From assembly GCA_012267605.1 (NCBI GenBank), contig JAAXGF010000054.1, positions 1 through 31,044 of the forward strand: DNA of 31,044 nucleotides, written 5' to 3'. The position numbers were made by a program, and so were the translations under genes. This document shows positions 1 through 7,749 of the stretch, piece after piece. Numbering within the stretch: position 1 is the first letter of the stretch; each line of letters begins with the position of its first letter. The notes beneath the pieces were generated by a model. That model saw only the letters and a program-made list of their open reading frames with translations, was not told where the DNA came from and ran no database searches. This DNA comes from Alphaproteobacteria bacterium (GTDB taxonomy: Bacteria > Pseudomonadota > Alphaproteobacteria > JAAXGF01).

Positions 1-1187
1 GTGACCTTGGGCACCGTCGCCTCGGCGAAGGCAAAAAGCAATTTCGCTCCGTGGGTGATGATCGCGCCGTGTTCTTGGGCGACGCCCGGCAGGAACCCAG
101 GCACGTCGACGAAAGTCAGCAACGGAATGTTGAAACAGTCGCAGAAGCGGACAAACCGCGCAGCCTTGCGTGACGCGTCGATGTCTAGGCAGCCCGCCAA
201 CACGGTGGGTTGATTGGCGATCACGCCGACGGTCGACCCCGCGATGCGGGCGAGGCCAGTGAGGATATTGCGAGCAAATCCCGGCTTGACCTCGAAAAAA
301 TCACCCTCATCCACGACCTTCTCGATCAACTCCACCATGTCGTATGGCTTTTGCGGATCGTTTGGTACCAAGGAATCGAGCGAGGGCTCACATCTGTCCA
401 GCGTATCGTCGGTCGGACGGGTGGGCGGAGGTTCACGGTTCGAAGCCGGAAGGAAATCGAAAAACCGCCGTGCCTCAGCGAGCAAGGTGACATCATTTTC
501 GCAGCCCAAATCCGCGACCCCTGACTTTGTTGTATGGATCGTGGCGCCGCCAAGTTCCTCGTGGGTCACCGTCTCGTGGGTCACGGTTTTGACCACATCG
601 GGTCCGGTGACAAACATGTACGAAGTTCCCTGGGACATGAACACAAAATCGGTAATGGCCGGTGAATATACGGCGCCTCCGGCGCAGGGACCGGTGATCA
701 AGGAAATTTGCGGTACAACCCCCGAAGCCAACACGTTGCGTTGAAACACCTCGGCATACCCAGCGAGCGCCGCGACACCTTCTTGTATCCGCGCGCCACC
801 GGAATCGTTTAAACCGATAACCGGTGCGCCAACCTTCATTGCCCGATCCATTATGTTGCAAATCTTGGCCGCATGGGCTTCGCCGAGACTCCCGCCGATG
901 ACGGTAAAATCTTGGCTGAATACGAACACCAGACGGCCATTGATCGTGCCGTGGCCAGTAACGACGCCGTCCCCCGGGACAATCTGCTCGGCCATGCCGA
1001 AGTCTCGGCAGCGGTGAGTAACGAACATGCCCACCTCTTCGAAGGAATCCGGATCGAGAAGAAGTTCGAGGCGTTCGCGCGCGGTAAGCTTTCCCTTCGC
1101 GTGTTGGGCGTTTATGCGGCGTTCGCCACCGCCAAGTCGGGCTGCCTGGCGCTTTTCCTCCAGTTCCCTAATGACTTCGCGAGTCAT
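1..1187 (-). CDS. pccB: Propionyl-CoA carboxylase beta subunit (carboxyltransferase), partial
   Basis: Carboxyltransferase subunit that moves CO2 from carboxybiotin to propionyl-CoA (or a similar acyl-CoA) in the cytoplasm. The frame opens at the ATG at 1187 and stays open to the left edge. About 395 residues are present; the family is usually near 510, so roughly the last 115 lie outside the window. The N-terminus has the typical run ARLGGGERRINAQH, then KGKLTARERLELLLD and VTHRCRDFGM. The oxyanion-hole glycines appear in NDSGGARIQEG and GPCAGGAVYSPA, and FVDVPGFLPG comes near the edge. These favour PccB over AccD. A purine-rich GAGGGGCGGA lies just before the start. It follows ATP12 on the same strand after about 70 bp. 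MmdA-type decarboxylase subunits are close relatives, so the exact substrate is inferred. Confidence 0.9.
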   Translation of the reverse strand, partial: MTREVIRELEEKRQAARLGGGERRINAQHAKGKLTARERLELLLDPDSFEEVGMFVTHRCRDFGMAEQIVPGDGVVTGHGTINGRLVFVFSQDFTVIGGSLGEAHAAKICNIMDRAMKVGAPVIGLNDSGGARIQEGVAALAGYAEVFQRNVLASGVVPQISLITGPCAGGAVYSPAITDFVFMSQGTSYMFVTGPDVVKTVTHETVTHEELGGATIHTTKSGVADLGCENDVTLLAEARRFFDFLPASNREPPPTRPTDDTLDRCEPSLDSLVPNDPQKPYDMVELIEKVVDEGDFFEVKPGFARNILTGLARIAGSTVGVIANQPTVLAGCLDIDASRKAARFVRFCDCFNIPLLTFVDVPGFLPGVAQEHGAIITHGAKLLFAFAEATVPKV

Positions 1188-1259
1188 GGCCGGTTCCGCC
1201 CCTCTTTGCTCCCCCTTGAGCAGATACCACCGCTGGCGGGTCCATGCCAGCGAGAATCG

Positions 1260-1991
1260 TTACTCATTCAATTTGTCATTTGAGTTCGTGCTTCGGCACA
1301 ACGTTAGGACCCGGGAGGCCGCCAGAACACACTGCCTCGAATCACGACGGCGCGCCTCTGCCTCCGAATCCCGACCCCAGTTCTCCGCCTGAAAGTCCTC
1401 GTCAAGTTGACACAGGGACCACAATGTATCGGCATCAATTCGCTTCTCCGCTAGAGCTAACGCGAGCACCAGGGAACCGCTTTCCGACGTCAAACGATGC
1501 AGCGCAGCAAGAGGAAAATCCTCGAATGTTGACACCACCTGGTGGAGGCGCGCAAGTGACGCGGCGGGTTGAGAGATCGGGAGAATTTGGGAGCGGGCGT
1601 GTAGCGACACGCCGTAGCGTTCCGACAGCCACAACAGAAGCGGTGACCACTGGGTTTCCTGTCGAGCCTTTAGTTTGGCTGGATGAGCGGCACGATGGCA
1701 CAATAGGTCTGACGCGGCGTAATCGGCCACCAATTTCACAACGTGAGCCCGTTCAACGGCGACTAGATCGATGGCCGAATTGGCGATTCTAGTCAGGGGC
1801 ATCGATGGGAAGGATATCGTCTTATCTTGGGCTTGCCACTCATCGGCGACCTCTTCGGCCAACGTCTTGATCGGCATAACGGCAGGGCGTTTGCCTGGCG
1901 TTTTTGCTGGAGTCCCATCGAGGGTCAGGGCATACCCACACATTGCCTTCGCAACCCCCGCCTGGCGGTAAAATCGCTTAATGGTCGTCAT
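1260..1991 (-). CDS. ATP12-family F1-ATPase assembly chaperone
   Basis: ATP12 homologue of about 243 residues. In mitochondria ATP12 binds the F1 alpha subunit during ATP synthase assembly, and alphaproteobacteria keep a homologue. The start is placed at the ATG at 1991 because the protein then begins MTTIKRFYRQAGV, followed by the family-typical GYALTLDGTPAKTPGKRP. The frame is open further upstream, but that part reads as low-complexity out-of-frame translation of the preceding phosphatase. Conserved family features include LAEEVADEWQAQ, PLTRIANSAID, a central YAASDLLCHRA and the C-terminal LCQLDEDFQAENWGRDSEA. The start overlaps the end of the upstream HAD gene by 14 nt, so the two are probably translationally coupled. 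The C-terminus, rich in Arg, Ser and Asn, is a little longer than usual. Confidence 0.88.
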   Translation of the reverse strand: MTTIKRFYRQAGVAKAMCGYALTLDGTPAKTPGKRPAVMPIKTLAEEVADEWQAQDKTISFPSMPLTRIANSAIDLVAVERAHVVKLVADYAASDLLCHRAAHPAKLKARQETQWSPLLLWLSERYGVSLHARSQILPISQPAASLARLHQVVSTFEDFPLAALHRLTSESGSLVLALALAEKRIDADTLWSLCQLDEDFQAENWGRDSEAEARRRDSRQCVLAASRVLTLCRSTNSNDKLNE

Positions 1992-2661
1992 TCCCAGAAG
2001 GGGGGACCAACGCGCGTACCGCTGGAGGAAGATCGGCGGCGGACTCGGCAAGGGCATGGGCGCCGGCCCGGCGCAAGGCGTCCAGGCGATGGTAACCCCA
2101 GGTGACGCCGATCGCCGATGTACCTGCATTGCGCGCCATATTCATGTCGAAAGTGGTATCGCCAATCAATGCGGTCGTCTCTGGCGTCGCGCAGGTTTCT
2201 GCCATGGCCTGCCGCAACATCGTGGGATGTGGCTTGCTAGGGGCCGTATCGGTGGTCTGTAGCGTCGCGAAACGGTCCAATAGGTGCAAGCGCGTCAGCG
2301 TGGCCCGCAATCCATTGGTGCTTTTCCCGGTAGCGATACCAAGCGTGTATTCCTCGGCTGACAGGGTGTCGAGTACTTCGACCACGCCGGGATAAGTTAC
2401 CTCCTCGTGGTCACCGCGTGAACGAAGCTCGGCGAACGCCGATTTATACGCCGCGCGAATGGCCACCCGTCGCTCCGTTGGGCATTGGGGTGCGAGGATG
2501 GCGATAGCCTCGTCCAAAGACAAGCCGACTACGCCGCGCACTCGCGCCGCGTCTGGAGCCGGCCAATCATTCGCGTGAAATGCCGCCACCATTGACTCGA
2601 CGATGGTGTGTTGGCTGTCCACCAACGTGCCATCGCAATCGAACACGATTAGCCCGCGCAT
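1978..2661 (-). CDS. HAD-superfamily hydrolase, phosphoglycolate phosphatase-like
   Basis: HAD subfamily IA phosphatase of about 227 residues, cytoplasmic. Motif I is FDCDGTLVDS, with the nucleophile Asp at about residue 8. Motif II is in IATGKST, motif III has the Lys in PSKPHP, and motif IV is LIGDTTFDMNMARNAG. The cap domain sits between motifs I and II. The length and the SKPHP and GDTTFDM motifs fit Gph-like phosphatases, but related enzymes hydrolyse other small phosphate esters, so the substrate is not certain. An ATG at 2661 is preferred to an in-frame TTG at 2676 because it is preceded by GGTGATGG. It lies between the pseudouridine synthase (21 bp upstream) and ATP12 (14 nt overlap), an arrangement common in Rhodospirillales. 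Confidence 0.85.
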   Translation of the reverse strand: MRGLIVFDCDGTLVDSQHTIVESMVAAFHANDWPAPDAARVRGVVGLSLDEAIAILAPQCPTERRVAIRAAYKSAFAELRSRGDHEEVTYPGVVEVLDTLSAEEYTLGIATGKSTNGLRATLTRLHLLDRFATLQTTDTAPSKPHPTMLRQAMAETCATPETTALIGDTTFDMNMARNAGTSAIGVTWGYHRLDALRRAGAHALAESAADLPPAVRALVPPSGNDDH

Positions 2662-2682
2662 GCCATCACCACGCAAGTACCG

Positions 2683-3654
2683 TCACTGAAAACTGACATC
2701 GCCCGATTCGGCCGTTCCCGGATCGAATCCGAAATGATGCCATGAAACACGCAACTCGTCAGGTAGGGGGGCACGCAAGACTAAATCTTTTCCGCTCGCC
2801 AGTCCCGTCATGGCGATTTCGCGGGCATGAAGGTGGAGACGGTGGGCGACGCCAGGAAGAAACGCGGCGGCGCGTCCATATTTACCGTCACCGAGGATGG
2901 GCGTACCCAATGCAGCGCAGTGAACACGTAGTTGGTGGGTACGACCAGTCGACGGCATGAGCGCGAGCCACGCAGACGTGTGGCCGGCGCTGTCCACCAC
3001 GGAGTATTCTGTCAACGCGTTCTTACCTGCATGGGTTGCAGGGACCATGCGCTCACTACCCGCACTCCCCCGTTTCGCAAGGGGAATGCTAATACGTCCT
3101 TGGTTACCTGACGGTCGACCAACAACCAGTGCCCAGTAAATTTTGCGCACCTTGCGAGTTCGAAATGCCTGGCCCAATACACGCGCCACGGCTGCCGTGC
3201 GCGCCAACACAAGAACCCCGCTGGTGTCCCGATCCAGTCTGTGAACCAAACGTGGACGCTCCACCGCGTCAAATCGCAATGCGTCGAGCATAGCGTCGAT
3301 ATGCCGGTGTGTCTTGCTGCCGCCCTGAACCGCTAAGCCCGCGGGCTTGTCGATAACGATAATGTCCTGATCTTGGTGGAGAATGCGAGATCGAATGAAC
3401 GCACGGTCACTGGGCGTGACGGATGGTGCCGGGGGTGTGGTGACGTCCAGGTCGATCGGGGGAACGCGAACGCGCTGGCCTGCGGAGAGTCGTTGTCCTG
3501 CCTTCGCGCGGTCGCCGTCAACTCGTATTTTCCCGGTCCGCAAGAGCTTTTCCAAATGTCCGTGGCCGACGCCTGGAAAATTTCGGCGAAACCAACGATC
3601 CAGGCGCACACCAGTATCGTTGTCCTTGACCTCGCGCAACTCAACGCGCCCCAT
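2683..3654 (-). CDS. RluA-family 23S rRNA pseudouridine synthase (RluC/RluD-like)
   Basis: Converts specific uridines in 23S rRNA to pseudouridine. The protein is about 323 residues. An N-terminal S4 RNA-binding domain is seen as LDRWFRRNFPGVGHGHLEKL followed by RTGKIRVDG. The catalytic domain carries RLVHRLDRDTSGVLVLAR, whose Asp is the invariant nucleophile, then AKRGSAGSERM, STGRTHQLRVH and the C-terminal HRLHLHA. The start is set at the ATG at 3654, giving MGRVELREV and a 7-bp gap after rarA. The open frame extends about 58 codons upstream, but that stretch lies inside rarA and has no S4 similarity. RluC is favoured by the S4 domain plus length, but site specificity (positions 955/2504/2580 versus 1911/1915/1917) cannot be read from sequence alone. 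Confidence 0.88.
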   Translation of the reverse strand: MGRVELREVKDNDTGVRLDRWFRRNFPGVGHGHLEKLLRTGKIRVDGDRAKAGQRLSAGQRVRVPPIDLDVTTPPAPSVTPSDRAFIRSRILHQDQDIIVIDKPAGLAVQGGSKTHRHIDAMLDALRFDAVERPRLVHRLDRDTSGVLVLARTAAVARVLGQAFRTRKVRKIYWALVVGRPSGNQGRISIPLAKRGSAGSERMVPATHAGKNALTEYSVVDSAGHTSAWLALMPSTGRTHQLRVHCAALGTPILGDGKYGRAAAFLPGVAHRLHLHAREIAMTGLASGKDLVLRAPLPDELRVSWHHFGFDPGTAESGDVSFQ

Positions 3655-3661
3655 CGGCAGG

Positions 3662-4960
3662 TTATCGCTCGCTGTCGTTCGATCGGCTGCGCAAGCGCTG
3701 CCAGTAGGACAAGCGCTTGGCGACCTCGCGCTCGAAGCCGCGTTCCGCCGGTGTGTAGTAACTCTTACGGGCGATGCGGTCGGGAAAGTAGTTCTGACCA
3801 GAGAAACCCTCGGATGTGTCGTGGTCATATTGGTAGTCGGCTCCGTATCCTAACTCTTTCATTAGGCCAGTCGGCGCATTCAATATGTGTTTGGGTGGCA
3901 TCAGTGAACCCATGGTGCGGGCGTCGCGTTGGGCCGCGCCATATGCTCGGTAAACCGCGTTGGACTTGGGCGCAACCGCTAGGTAGACGACGCATTGTGC
4001 CAAGGCCAATTCGCCTTCGGGAGAGCCGAGAAAATGGTAAGCATCGCGGCTGGCGATCGCGTGCACGAGTGCTTGTGGATCAGCCAGTCCGATATCCTCG
4101 GTCGCGAAACGCACTAGCCTGCGGGCCACATAGAGAGGGTCTTCGCCAGCCGCCAGCATGCGTGCCAGCCAATAGAGAGCGGCATCCGGGTCGGATCCGC
4201 GCAACGACTTATGCAAGGCACTAATGAGATTGAAATGACTCTCTTGAGCTTTGTCGTATAAGGGTACGCGTCGTTGCAAACGTTCGGCGAGAGCGGCGGC
4301 ATCGAGCTTCACGTCTGGTGGTTGGAGAAATAGATCCTCGGCAAGGTTTAGCACGTAACGCCCGTCGCCATCAGCCATCTCACGCAAAGCGCGTCGACCA
4401 TCCTGGGTCAACGGTAGGGCTTCGTTCAATGTTGATTCAGCGCGGGTGAGGAGTTGCTCGAGCGCTTGGTCGTCCAAGCGCCGCAGTACGAAAACTTGGC
4501 AGCGGGACAAAAGCGCGCCGTTTAGCTCGAACGACGGGTTTTCAGTGGTCGCGCCAACGAGAATGACCGTGCCGTCCTCAACAAACGGAAGAAATCCGTC
4601 TTGCTGGGCCCGGTTGAAGCGGTGAATCTCATCGACGAACAACAGCGTGCCTTGCCCCAATTCGCGCCGTTCGCGGGCTCGGTCGAATACCTTGCGCAAA
4701 TCAGCGACACCCGAAAAAACCGCTGACAGCGGCTCGAAGATCAACGCCGATTCGGTCGCAAGAAGCCGGGCAATCGTGGTTTTGCCGCATCCCGGTGGAC
4801 CCCACAGTACCATGGAAGCGAGGCGACCGCCGTCGCGCTCAGGGCTAAGCGGTCCGTCGTCGCGCAACAGATGATCCTGTCCGACTACGGCGTCGAGATT
4901 GTCAGGTCGCAGTCGATCCGCAAGTGGGCGTGGTGCTTGGTCTTCGAAGAGTGTGGCCAT
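3662..4960 (-). CDS. rarA: Replication-associated recombination protein A (RarA/MgsA), AAA+ ATPase
   Basis: AAA+ clamp-loader-like ATPase of 432 residues that acts at stalled replication forks. The N-terminus contains PLADRLRPDNLDAVVGQ, the Walker A GPPGCGKTTIAR, the Walker B LLFVDEIHRFNRAQQD and the sensor-1 region VGATTENPSFELNGALLSRC, in which the Arg finger context is conserved. The C-terminal half has the MgsA tetramerisation and lid motifs, for example SLRGSDPDAALYWLARML and YLAVAPKSNAVYRAYG. Near the end, YKYDHD-type residues appear as YGADYQYDHD, typical of RarA. Length matches the family (about 430-450). It starts 20 bp after rplQ, which suggests transcription through from the ribosomal operon, and it is followed closely by the pseudouridine synthase. 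Confidence 0.95.
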   Translation of the reverse strand: MATLFEDQAPRPLADRLRPDNLDAVVGQDHLLRDDGPLSPERDGGRLASMVLWGPPGCGKTTIARLLATESALIFEPLSAVFSGVADLRKVFDRARERRELGQGTLLFVDEIHRFNRAQQDGFLPFVEDGTVILVGATTENPSFELNGALLSRCQVFVLRRLDDQALEQLLTRAESTLNEALPLTQDGRRALREMADGDGRYVLNLAEDLFLQPPDVKLDAAALAERLQRRVPLYDKAQESHFNLISALHKSLRGSDPDAALYWLARMLAAGEDPLYVARRLVRFATEDIGLADPQALVHAIASRDAYHFLGSPEGELALAQCVVYLAVAPKSNAVYRAYGAAQRDARTMGSLMPPKHILNAPTGLMKELGYGADYQYDHDTSEGFSGQNYFPDRIARKSYYTPAERGFEREVAKRLSYWQRLRSRSNDSER

Positions 4961-4980
4961 GGCGGTCGCGCCCGGCGCGC

Positions 4981-5400
4981 CTATTCCTCGGTTTCGTCTT
5001 CCTTAGTCTGGATCGGGCCGGAGTCTATCCCCTTGGCGTCTATATCCCGGTCGACGAATTCGATAACCGCGATTGGCGCCGAATCACCGTAGCGATATCC
5101 GTTGCGGAGCACCCGGGTATAGCCACCCTTTCGTTCCGCGTAGCGTGGCCCCAAAGTGACGAAGAGTTTGTCGGCCATTTTTCCATCGCGAAGAATGGAT
5201 ATGGCGCGACGTCGGGCATGTAGACTCCCGCGTTTTCCTAAGGTCACCAGCTTTTCAACGACTGGGCGCAGCGCCTTCGCCTTCGGCAATGTGGTGGTTA
5301 TTTGTTCGTGCTTGATGAGCGCGCATGCCATGTTCGCGAACAAGGCCTTGCGGTGCGCCGATGTTCGGTTGAGTTTCTTTCCGGCAAGCCCGTGGCGCAT
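4981..5400 (-). CDS. rplQ: 50S ribosomal protein L17
   Basis: Large-subunit ribosomal protein of 139 residues. The N-terminus MRHGLAGKKLNRTSAHRKAL and the following FANMACALIKHEQITTTLPKAK are diagnostic of bL17. The core continues through LRPVVEKLVTLGKRG and ends in the usual GYTRVLRNGYRYGDSAPIAVIEFVDR. An acidic C-terminal tail of about 20 residues (rich in Asp, Glu, Thr) is typical of alphaproteobacterial L17. It lies 44 bp downstream of rpoA, the conserved last ribosomal gene of the alpha operon. Confidence 0.97.
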   Translation of the reverse strand: MRHGLAGKKLNRTSAHRKALFANMACALIKHEQITTTLPKAKALRPVVEKLVTLGKRGSLHARRRAISILRDGKMADKLFVTLGPRYAERKGGYTRVLRNGYRYGDSAPIAVIEFVDRDIDAKGIDSGPIQTKEDETEE

Positions 5401-5444
5401 AATTTATTCTCCCGATTCCGCCGGTTTCCTTAGTGCCGTATGGC

Positions 5445-6461
5445 TTAATACGGTTCTTCGAGGCGCTTGGCTAGTTCCTCAACATTTTCGGGCGGCCAAC
5501 TGGTGATTTCCATGCCCAAATGCAAGCCCATTTGGGACAAGACCTCCTTGATTTCGTTGAGCGACTTGCGGCCAAAATTGGGTGTTCGCAACATCTCGGC
5601 TTCGCTCTTCTGCACCAAATCGCCGATATAGACGATGTTGTCGTTTTTGAGGCAATTTGCCGAGCGCACGGAAAGTTCCAACTCGTCGACCTTGCGTAAC
5701 AAATTCGGATTGAACGCAGGCTCCGGACCACCTTCGTCGCGCTGGACTGCCTGTGGTTCTTCGAAATTTATGAACAGCTGGAGTTGATCTTGCAGAATAC
5801 GCGCCGCCAATCCGACCGCGTCCTCTGGACGAACCACTCCGTTCGTTTCGACTTGCATGGACAGCTTGTCATAGTCGGTCACCTGACCGACACGGGTATT
5901 TTCCACCTTGTAAGCTACTTTTCGTACGGGACTGTATATAGCGTCCACTGGTATGAGCCCAATGGGCGAGTCCTCTGGTCGGTTCTGTGTCGCAGGAACA
6001 TAACCCTTCCCTGTTTCGACAGTGAATTCCATGTTCAACTTCGTCCCCGAATCAAGCGTACATAGCATGTGATCGGAATCCATGATTTCGATATCATGGC
6101 CCGTCTCGATCATGCCGGCCGTGACCTCGCCTGGTCCAACGGATTTTAAGGACATCTTTTTGGGACCTTCGCCGTGCATACGCAAAGCCATCGACTTGAT
6201 GTTGAGAACAATGTCCGTCACATCCTCGCGAACACCGGGAATCGACGAAAACTCGTGCAATACACCGTCGATATGTACCGACGTTACGGCCGCACCCTGT
6301 AGAGATGACAGCAGGATGCGGCGCAGCGCATTGCCCAGAGTGATGCCGAACCCACGTTCGAGAGGTTCAGCCACGACGACGGCCTGGCGCGCGGGATTGA
6401 TTCCGGGCGCAATCTCCAGGCGCGACGGTTTGATCAGTTCCTTCCAGTTTTTTTGGAGCAC
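5445..6461 (-). CDS. rpoA: RNA polymerase alpha subunit
   Basis: Alpha subunit of RNA polymerase, 338 residues, the normal length for alphaproteobacteria. The N-terminal assembly domain carries FVAEP-like VVAEPLERGFGITLGNALRR, followed by LLSSLQGAAVTSVHIDGVLH and EFSSIPGVREDVTDIVLN. The C-terminal domain has LLRKVDELELSVRSANCLK and LRTPNFGRKSLNEIKEVL, the helix-hairpin-helix region that contacts UP elements and activators. It sits between rpsK (95 bp upstream) and rplQ, as expected for the alpha operon. rpsD (S4), which lies between rpsK and rpoA in Escherichia coli, is absent, as is usual in alphaproteobacteria. Confidence 0.98.
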   Translation of the reverse strand: MLQKNWKELIKPSRLEIAPGINPARQAVVVAEPLERGFGITLGNALRRILLSSLQGAAVTSVHIDGVLHEFSSIPGVREDVTDIVLNIKSMALRMHGEGPKKMSLKSVGPGEVTAGMIETGHDIEIMDSDHMLCTLDSGTKLNMEFTVETGKGYVPATQNRPEDSPIGLIPVDAIYSPVRKVAYKVENTRVGQVTDYDKLSMQVETNGVVRPEDAVGLAARILQDQLQLFINFEEPQAVQRDEGGPEPAFNPNLLRKVDELELSVRSANCLKNDNIVYIGDLVQKSEAEMLRTPNFGRKSLNEIKEVLSQMGLHLGMEITSWPPENVEELAKRLEEPY

Positions 6462-6556
6462 GGATGCGACCCCTTAATCATTAATCGTGACGCGGACGTA
6501 TTTCCGCAGCGAAATTCGGTGGCGATACCCGGGATGCCTCCCAGGTGATGTACGCC

Positions 6557-6949
6557 CTATACCCGGCGCCGTTTCGGCGACCGGCAACCATTGTGAGGAA
6601 TGGGCGTGACGTCGCGGATGGCGGTAATGGTAAAACCTACGGCCTGGAGCGCCCGCAACGCGGATTCTCGCCCCGATCCGGGTCCCTTAACCTCGATCTC
6701 CAACGTCCGCATACCATGCTCTTGGGCCTTGCGGCCCGCATCCTCGGCCGCCATTTGGGCGGCGTATGGGGTTGATTTTCGTGACCCCTTGAATCCTTGC
6801 CCGCCCGCTGACGACCAGGCGATTGTATTTCCTTGAGCGTCGGTAATAGTAATGATGGTGTTGTTGAAGGTAGCGTTCACATGGGCGACTCCGGAGGTAA
6901 TATTTTTTCTCTCGCGCCGCTTAACCCGGACTGTCGCTTCTCTAGCCAT
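6557..6949 (-). CDS. rpsK: 30S ribosomal protein S11
   Basis: Small-subunit ribosomal protein of 130 residues. Diagnostic segments are KNITSGVAHVNATFNNTIIT, ITDAQGNTIAWSSAGGQGFK, GSRKSTPYAAQMAAEDAGRK and the C-terminus IRDVTPIPHNGCRSPKRRRV. The ATG at 6949 is preceded by a strong Shine-Dalgarno-like GGGGGA, and the gap from rpsM is only 9 bp. It is the second gene of the rpsM-rpsK-rpoA-rplQ operon. Confidence 0.98.
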   Translation of the reverse strand: MAREATVRVKRRERKNITSGVAHVNATFNNTIITITDAQGNTIAWSSAGGQGFKGSRKSTPYAAQMAAEDAGRKAQEHGMRTLEIEVKGPGSGRESALRALQAVGFTITAIRDVTPIPHNGCRSPKRRRV

Positions 6950-6958
6950 ATTTTCCCC

Positions 6959-7327
6959 CTACTTTTTCTTACCGGCAATCGGTCGTGCGGGACCCTTGCG
7001 AGTGCGCGCATTGGTGTGCGTGCGTTGCCCTCTGACCGGAAGGCCGCGGCGATGGCGCAATCCACGATAGCAGCCAAGATCCATTAACCGCTTGATGTTC
7101 ATAGCGATTTCGCGACGCAGATCACCTTCGACCGAATAATCTTGGTCAATGATTTCGCGTATTCGAATTACCTCCGAATCTGTCAGTTCGTTTACGCGCC
7201 GCTCGGTCGGAATACCCACGCTTTGGCATATTTGACGCGACTTGCTGCGCCCAATACCAAATATGTACGTCAAAGCGATCTCAACCCGTTTGCTGGTGGG
7301 TATGTTGACACCGGCGATGCGCGCCAC
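6959..7327 (-). CDS. rpsM: 30S ribosomal protein S13
   Basis: Small-subunit ribosomal protein of 122 residues, first gene of the alpha operon here. It reads MARIAGVNIPTSKRVEIALT, then YIFGIGRSKSRQIC, LMDLGCYRGLRHRRGLPVRG and a basic tail QRTHTNARTRKGPARPIAGK. The initiation codon is GTG at 7327, preceded by GAGGGG about 8 nt upstream. It has its own strong promoter (7442-7469). The usual upstream partners secY and adk are not present; a divergent regulator lies there instead. Confidence 0.97.
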   Translation of the reverse strand: MARIAGVNIPTSKRVEIALTYIFGIGRSKSRQICQSVGIPTERRVNELTDSEVIRIREIIDQDYSVEGDLRREIAMNIKRLMDLGCYRGLRHRRGLPVRGQRTHTNARTRKGPARPIAGKKK

Positions 7328-7344
7328 GGGCAGATCCCCTCAAA

Positions 7345-7360
7345 TTTCAAAAAATTGAAA
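7345..7360 (-). promoter_or_regulatory. AT-rich hairpin just upstream of the rpsM ribosome-binding site
   Basis: Perfect inverted repeat TTTCAA-N4-TTGAAA in the rpsM leader. In the rpsM mRNA it would form a 6-bp stem immediately before the GAGGGG Shine-Dalgarno sequence. It could keep the binding site open or act in translational control; the structure is seen, the role is inferred. Confidence 0.4.
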
Positions 7361-7400
7361 CTCGTGATCCGGGAGGACGATTCGAGACAACATAAAACGA

Positions 7401-7421
7401 CGGCCCCTGAAACAGTGGCCG
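7401..7421 (-). promoter_or_regulatory. GC-rich hairpin in the rpsM mRNA leader
   Basis: In the rpsM mRNA the arms CGGCCACTG and CAGGGGCCG flank a TTT loop. Eight of nine positions pair, with one A-G mismatch. It lies between the predicted transcription start (about 7435) and the gene, and no T-run follows it, so it is not a standard terminator. It is a candidate autoregulatory leader element. Confidence 0.4.
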
Positions 7422-7441
7422 CACAGACCGAATGCCGACGG

Positions 7442-7469
7442 ATTATAGAAATCGCCTATAGTCTGTCAA
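7442..7469 (-). promoter_or_regulatory. Sigma-70 promoter of the rpsM operon
   Basis: On the minus strand the -35 TTGACA (7464-7469) and the -10 TATAAT (7442-7447) both match consensus exactly and are 16 bp apart. Transcription would start near 7435, about 107 nt upstream of rpsM. This is the best promoter match seen in the window and fits a highly expressed ribosomal operon. Confidence 0.8.
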
Positions 7470-7555
7470 TGCTCTCGATGGCCTCTTGATTGGGATTTTT
7501 CGGTTCCGGCACTGCGGATGGCTGCAATTTCCAAATTTGCCACAGGTGTACTCGC

Positions 7556-7585
7556 TTGACAGCGGGCGCTTTCGGAATCTACCAT
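7556..7585 (+). promoter_or_regulatory. Probable promoter of the regulator/polysaccharide operon
   Basis: A perfect -35 TTGACA (7556-7561) is followed after 18 bp by TACCAT (7580-7585), a 4/6 match to the -10 consensus. The predicted start, near 7592, falls directly at the first of three palindromes (7594-7642), so a protein bound there could block initiation or early elongation. Confidence 0.55.
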
Positions 7586-7593
7586 GCGCTTAA

Positions 7594-7642
7594 GTTCACG
7601 ATATGAACATGTTCGGAATTTGAACAAGTTCAATATGTGAAC
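7594..7642 (+). promoter_or_regulatory. Three tandem GTTC-N7-GAAC palindromes, 17-bp period (operator candidate)
   Basis: The motif GTTC-N7-GAAC occurs at 7594-7608, 7611-7625 and 7628-7642, starting exactly every 17 bp. The spacers (ACGATAT, GGAATTT, AATATGT) differ while the half-sites are identical. The array can also be read as GAAC-N2-GTTC dyads between adjacent units. It lies just downstream of a promoter and about 110 bp upstream of a winged-helix regulator gene, which suggests cooperative binding, possibly autoregulation. The half-site resembles the alphaproteobacterial LexA half-site GTTC, but LexA there uses direct repeats. Confidence 0.65.
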
Positions 7643-7749
7643 GATTTTCGTATCATCGTGTTGAATAGGCGGATGGGCAATACACAGTATTTTTTCCTCT
7701 CAACCGGACGTTCACTACAACTTCTATCGGCGAATGATCGGAGTCATCG

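Noticed and set aside
1..1187. Possible frameshift or pseudogene in pccB because it is cut at the edge.
   Set aside because: The reading frame was followed from 1187 to base 3 with no stop or frame change, and conserved motifs are in one frame; it is only truncated by the window.
3373..4224. A 283-codon plus-strand frame.
   Set aside because: It crosses from the pseudouridine synthase into rarA on the opposite strand and has an Arg/Cys-rich shadow composition.
7594..7642. CRISPR-like or transposon-end repeat.
   Set aside because: The units are only 15 bp with identical 4-bp half-sites and a 17-bp period; this fits an operator array, not a CRISPR or insertion sequence.
7594..7642. LexA/SOS box array.
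   Set aside because: Alphaproteobacterial LexA sites are direct repeats GTTC-N7-GTTC; these are inverted repeats and the downstream gene is not an SOS gene.
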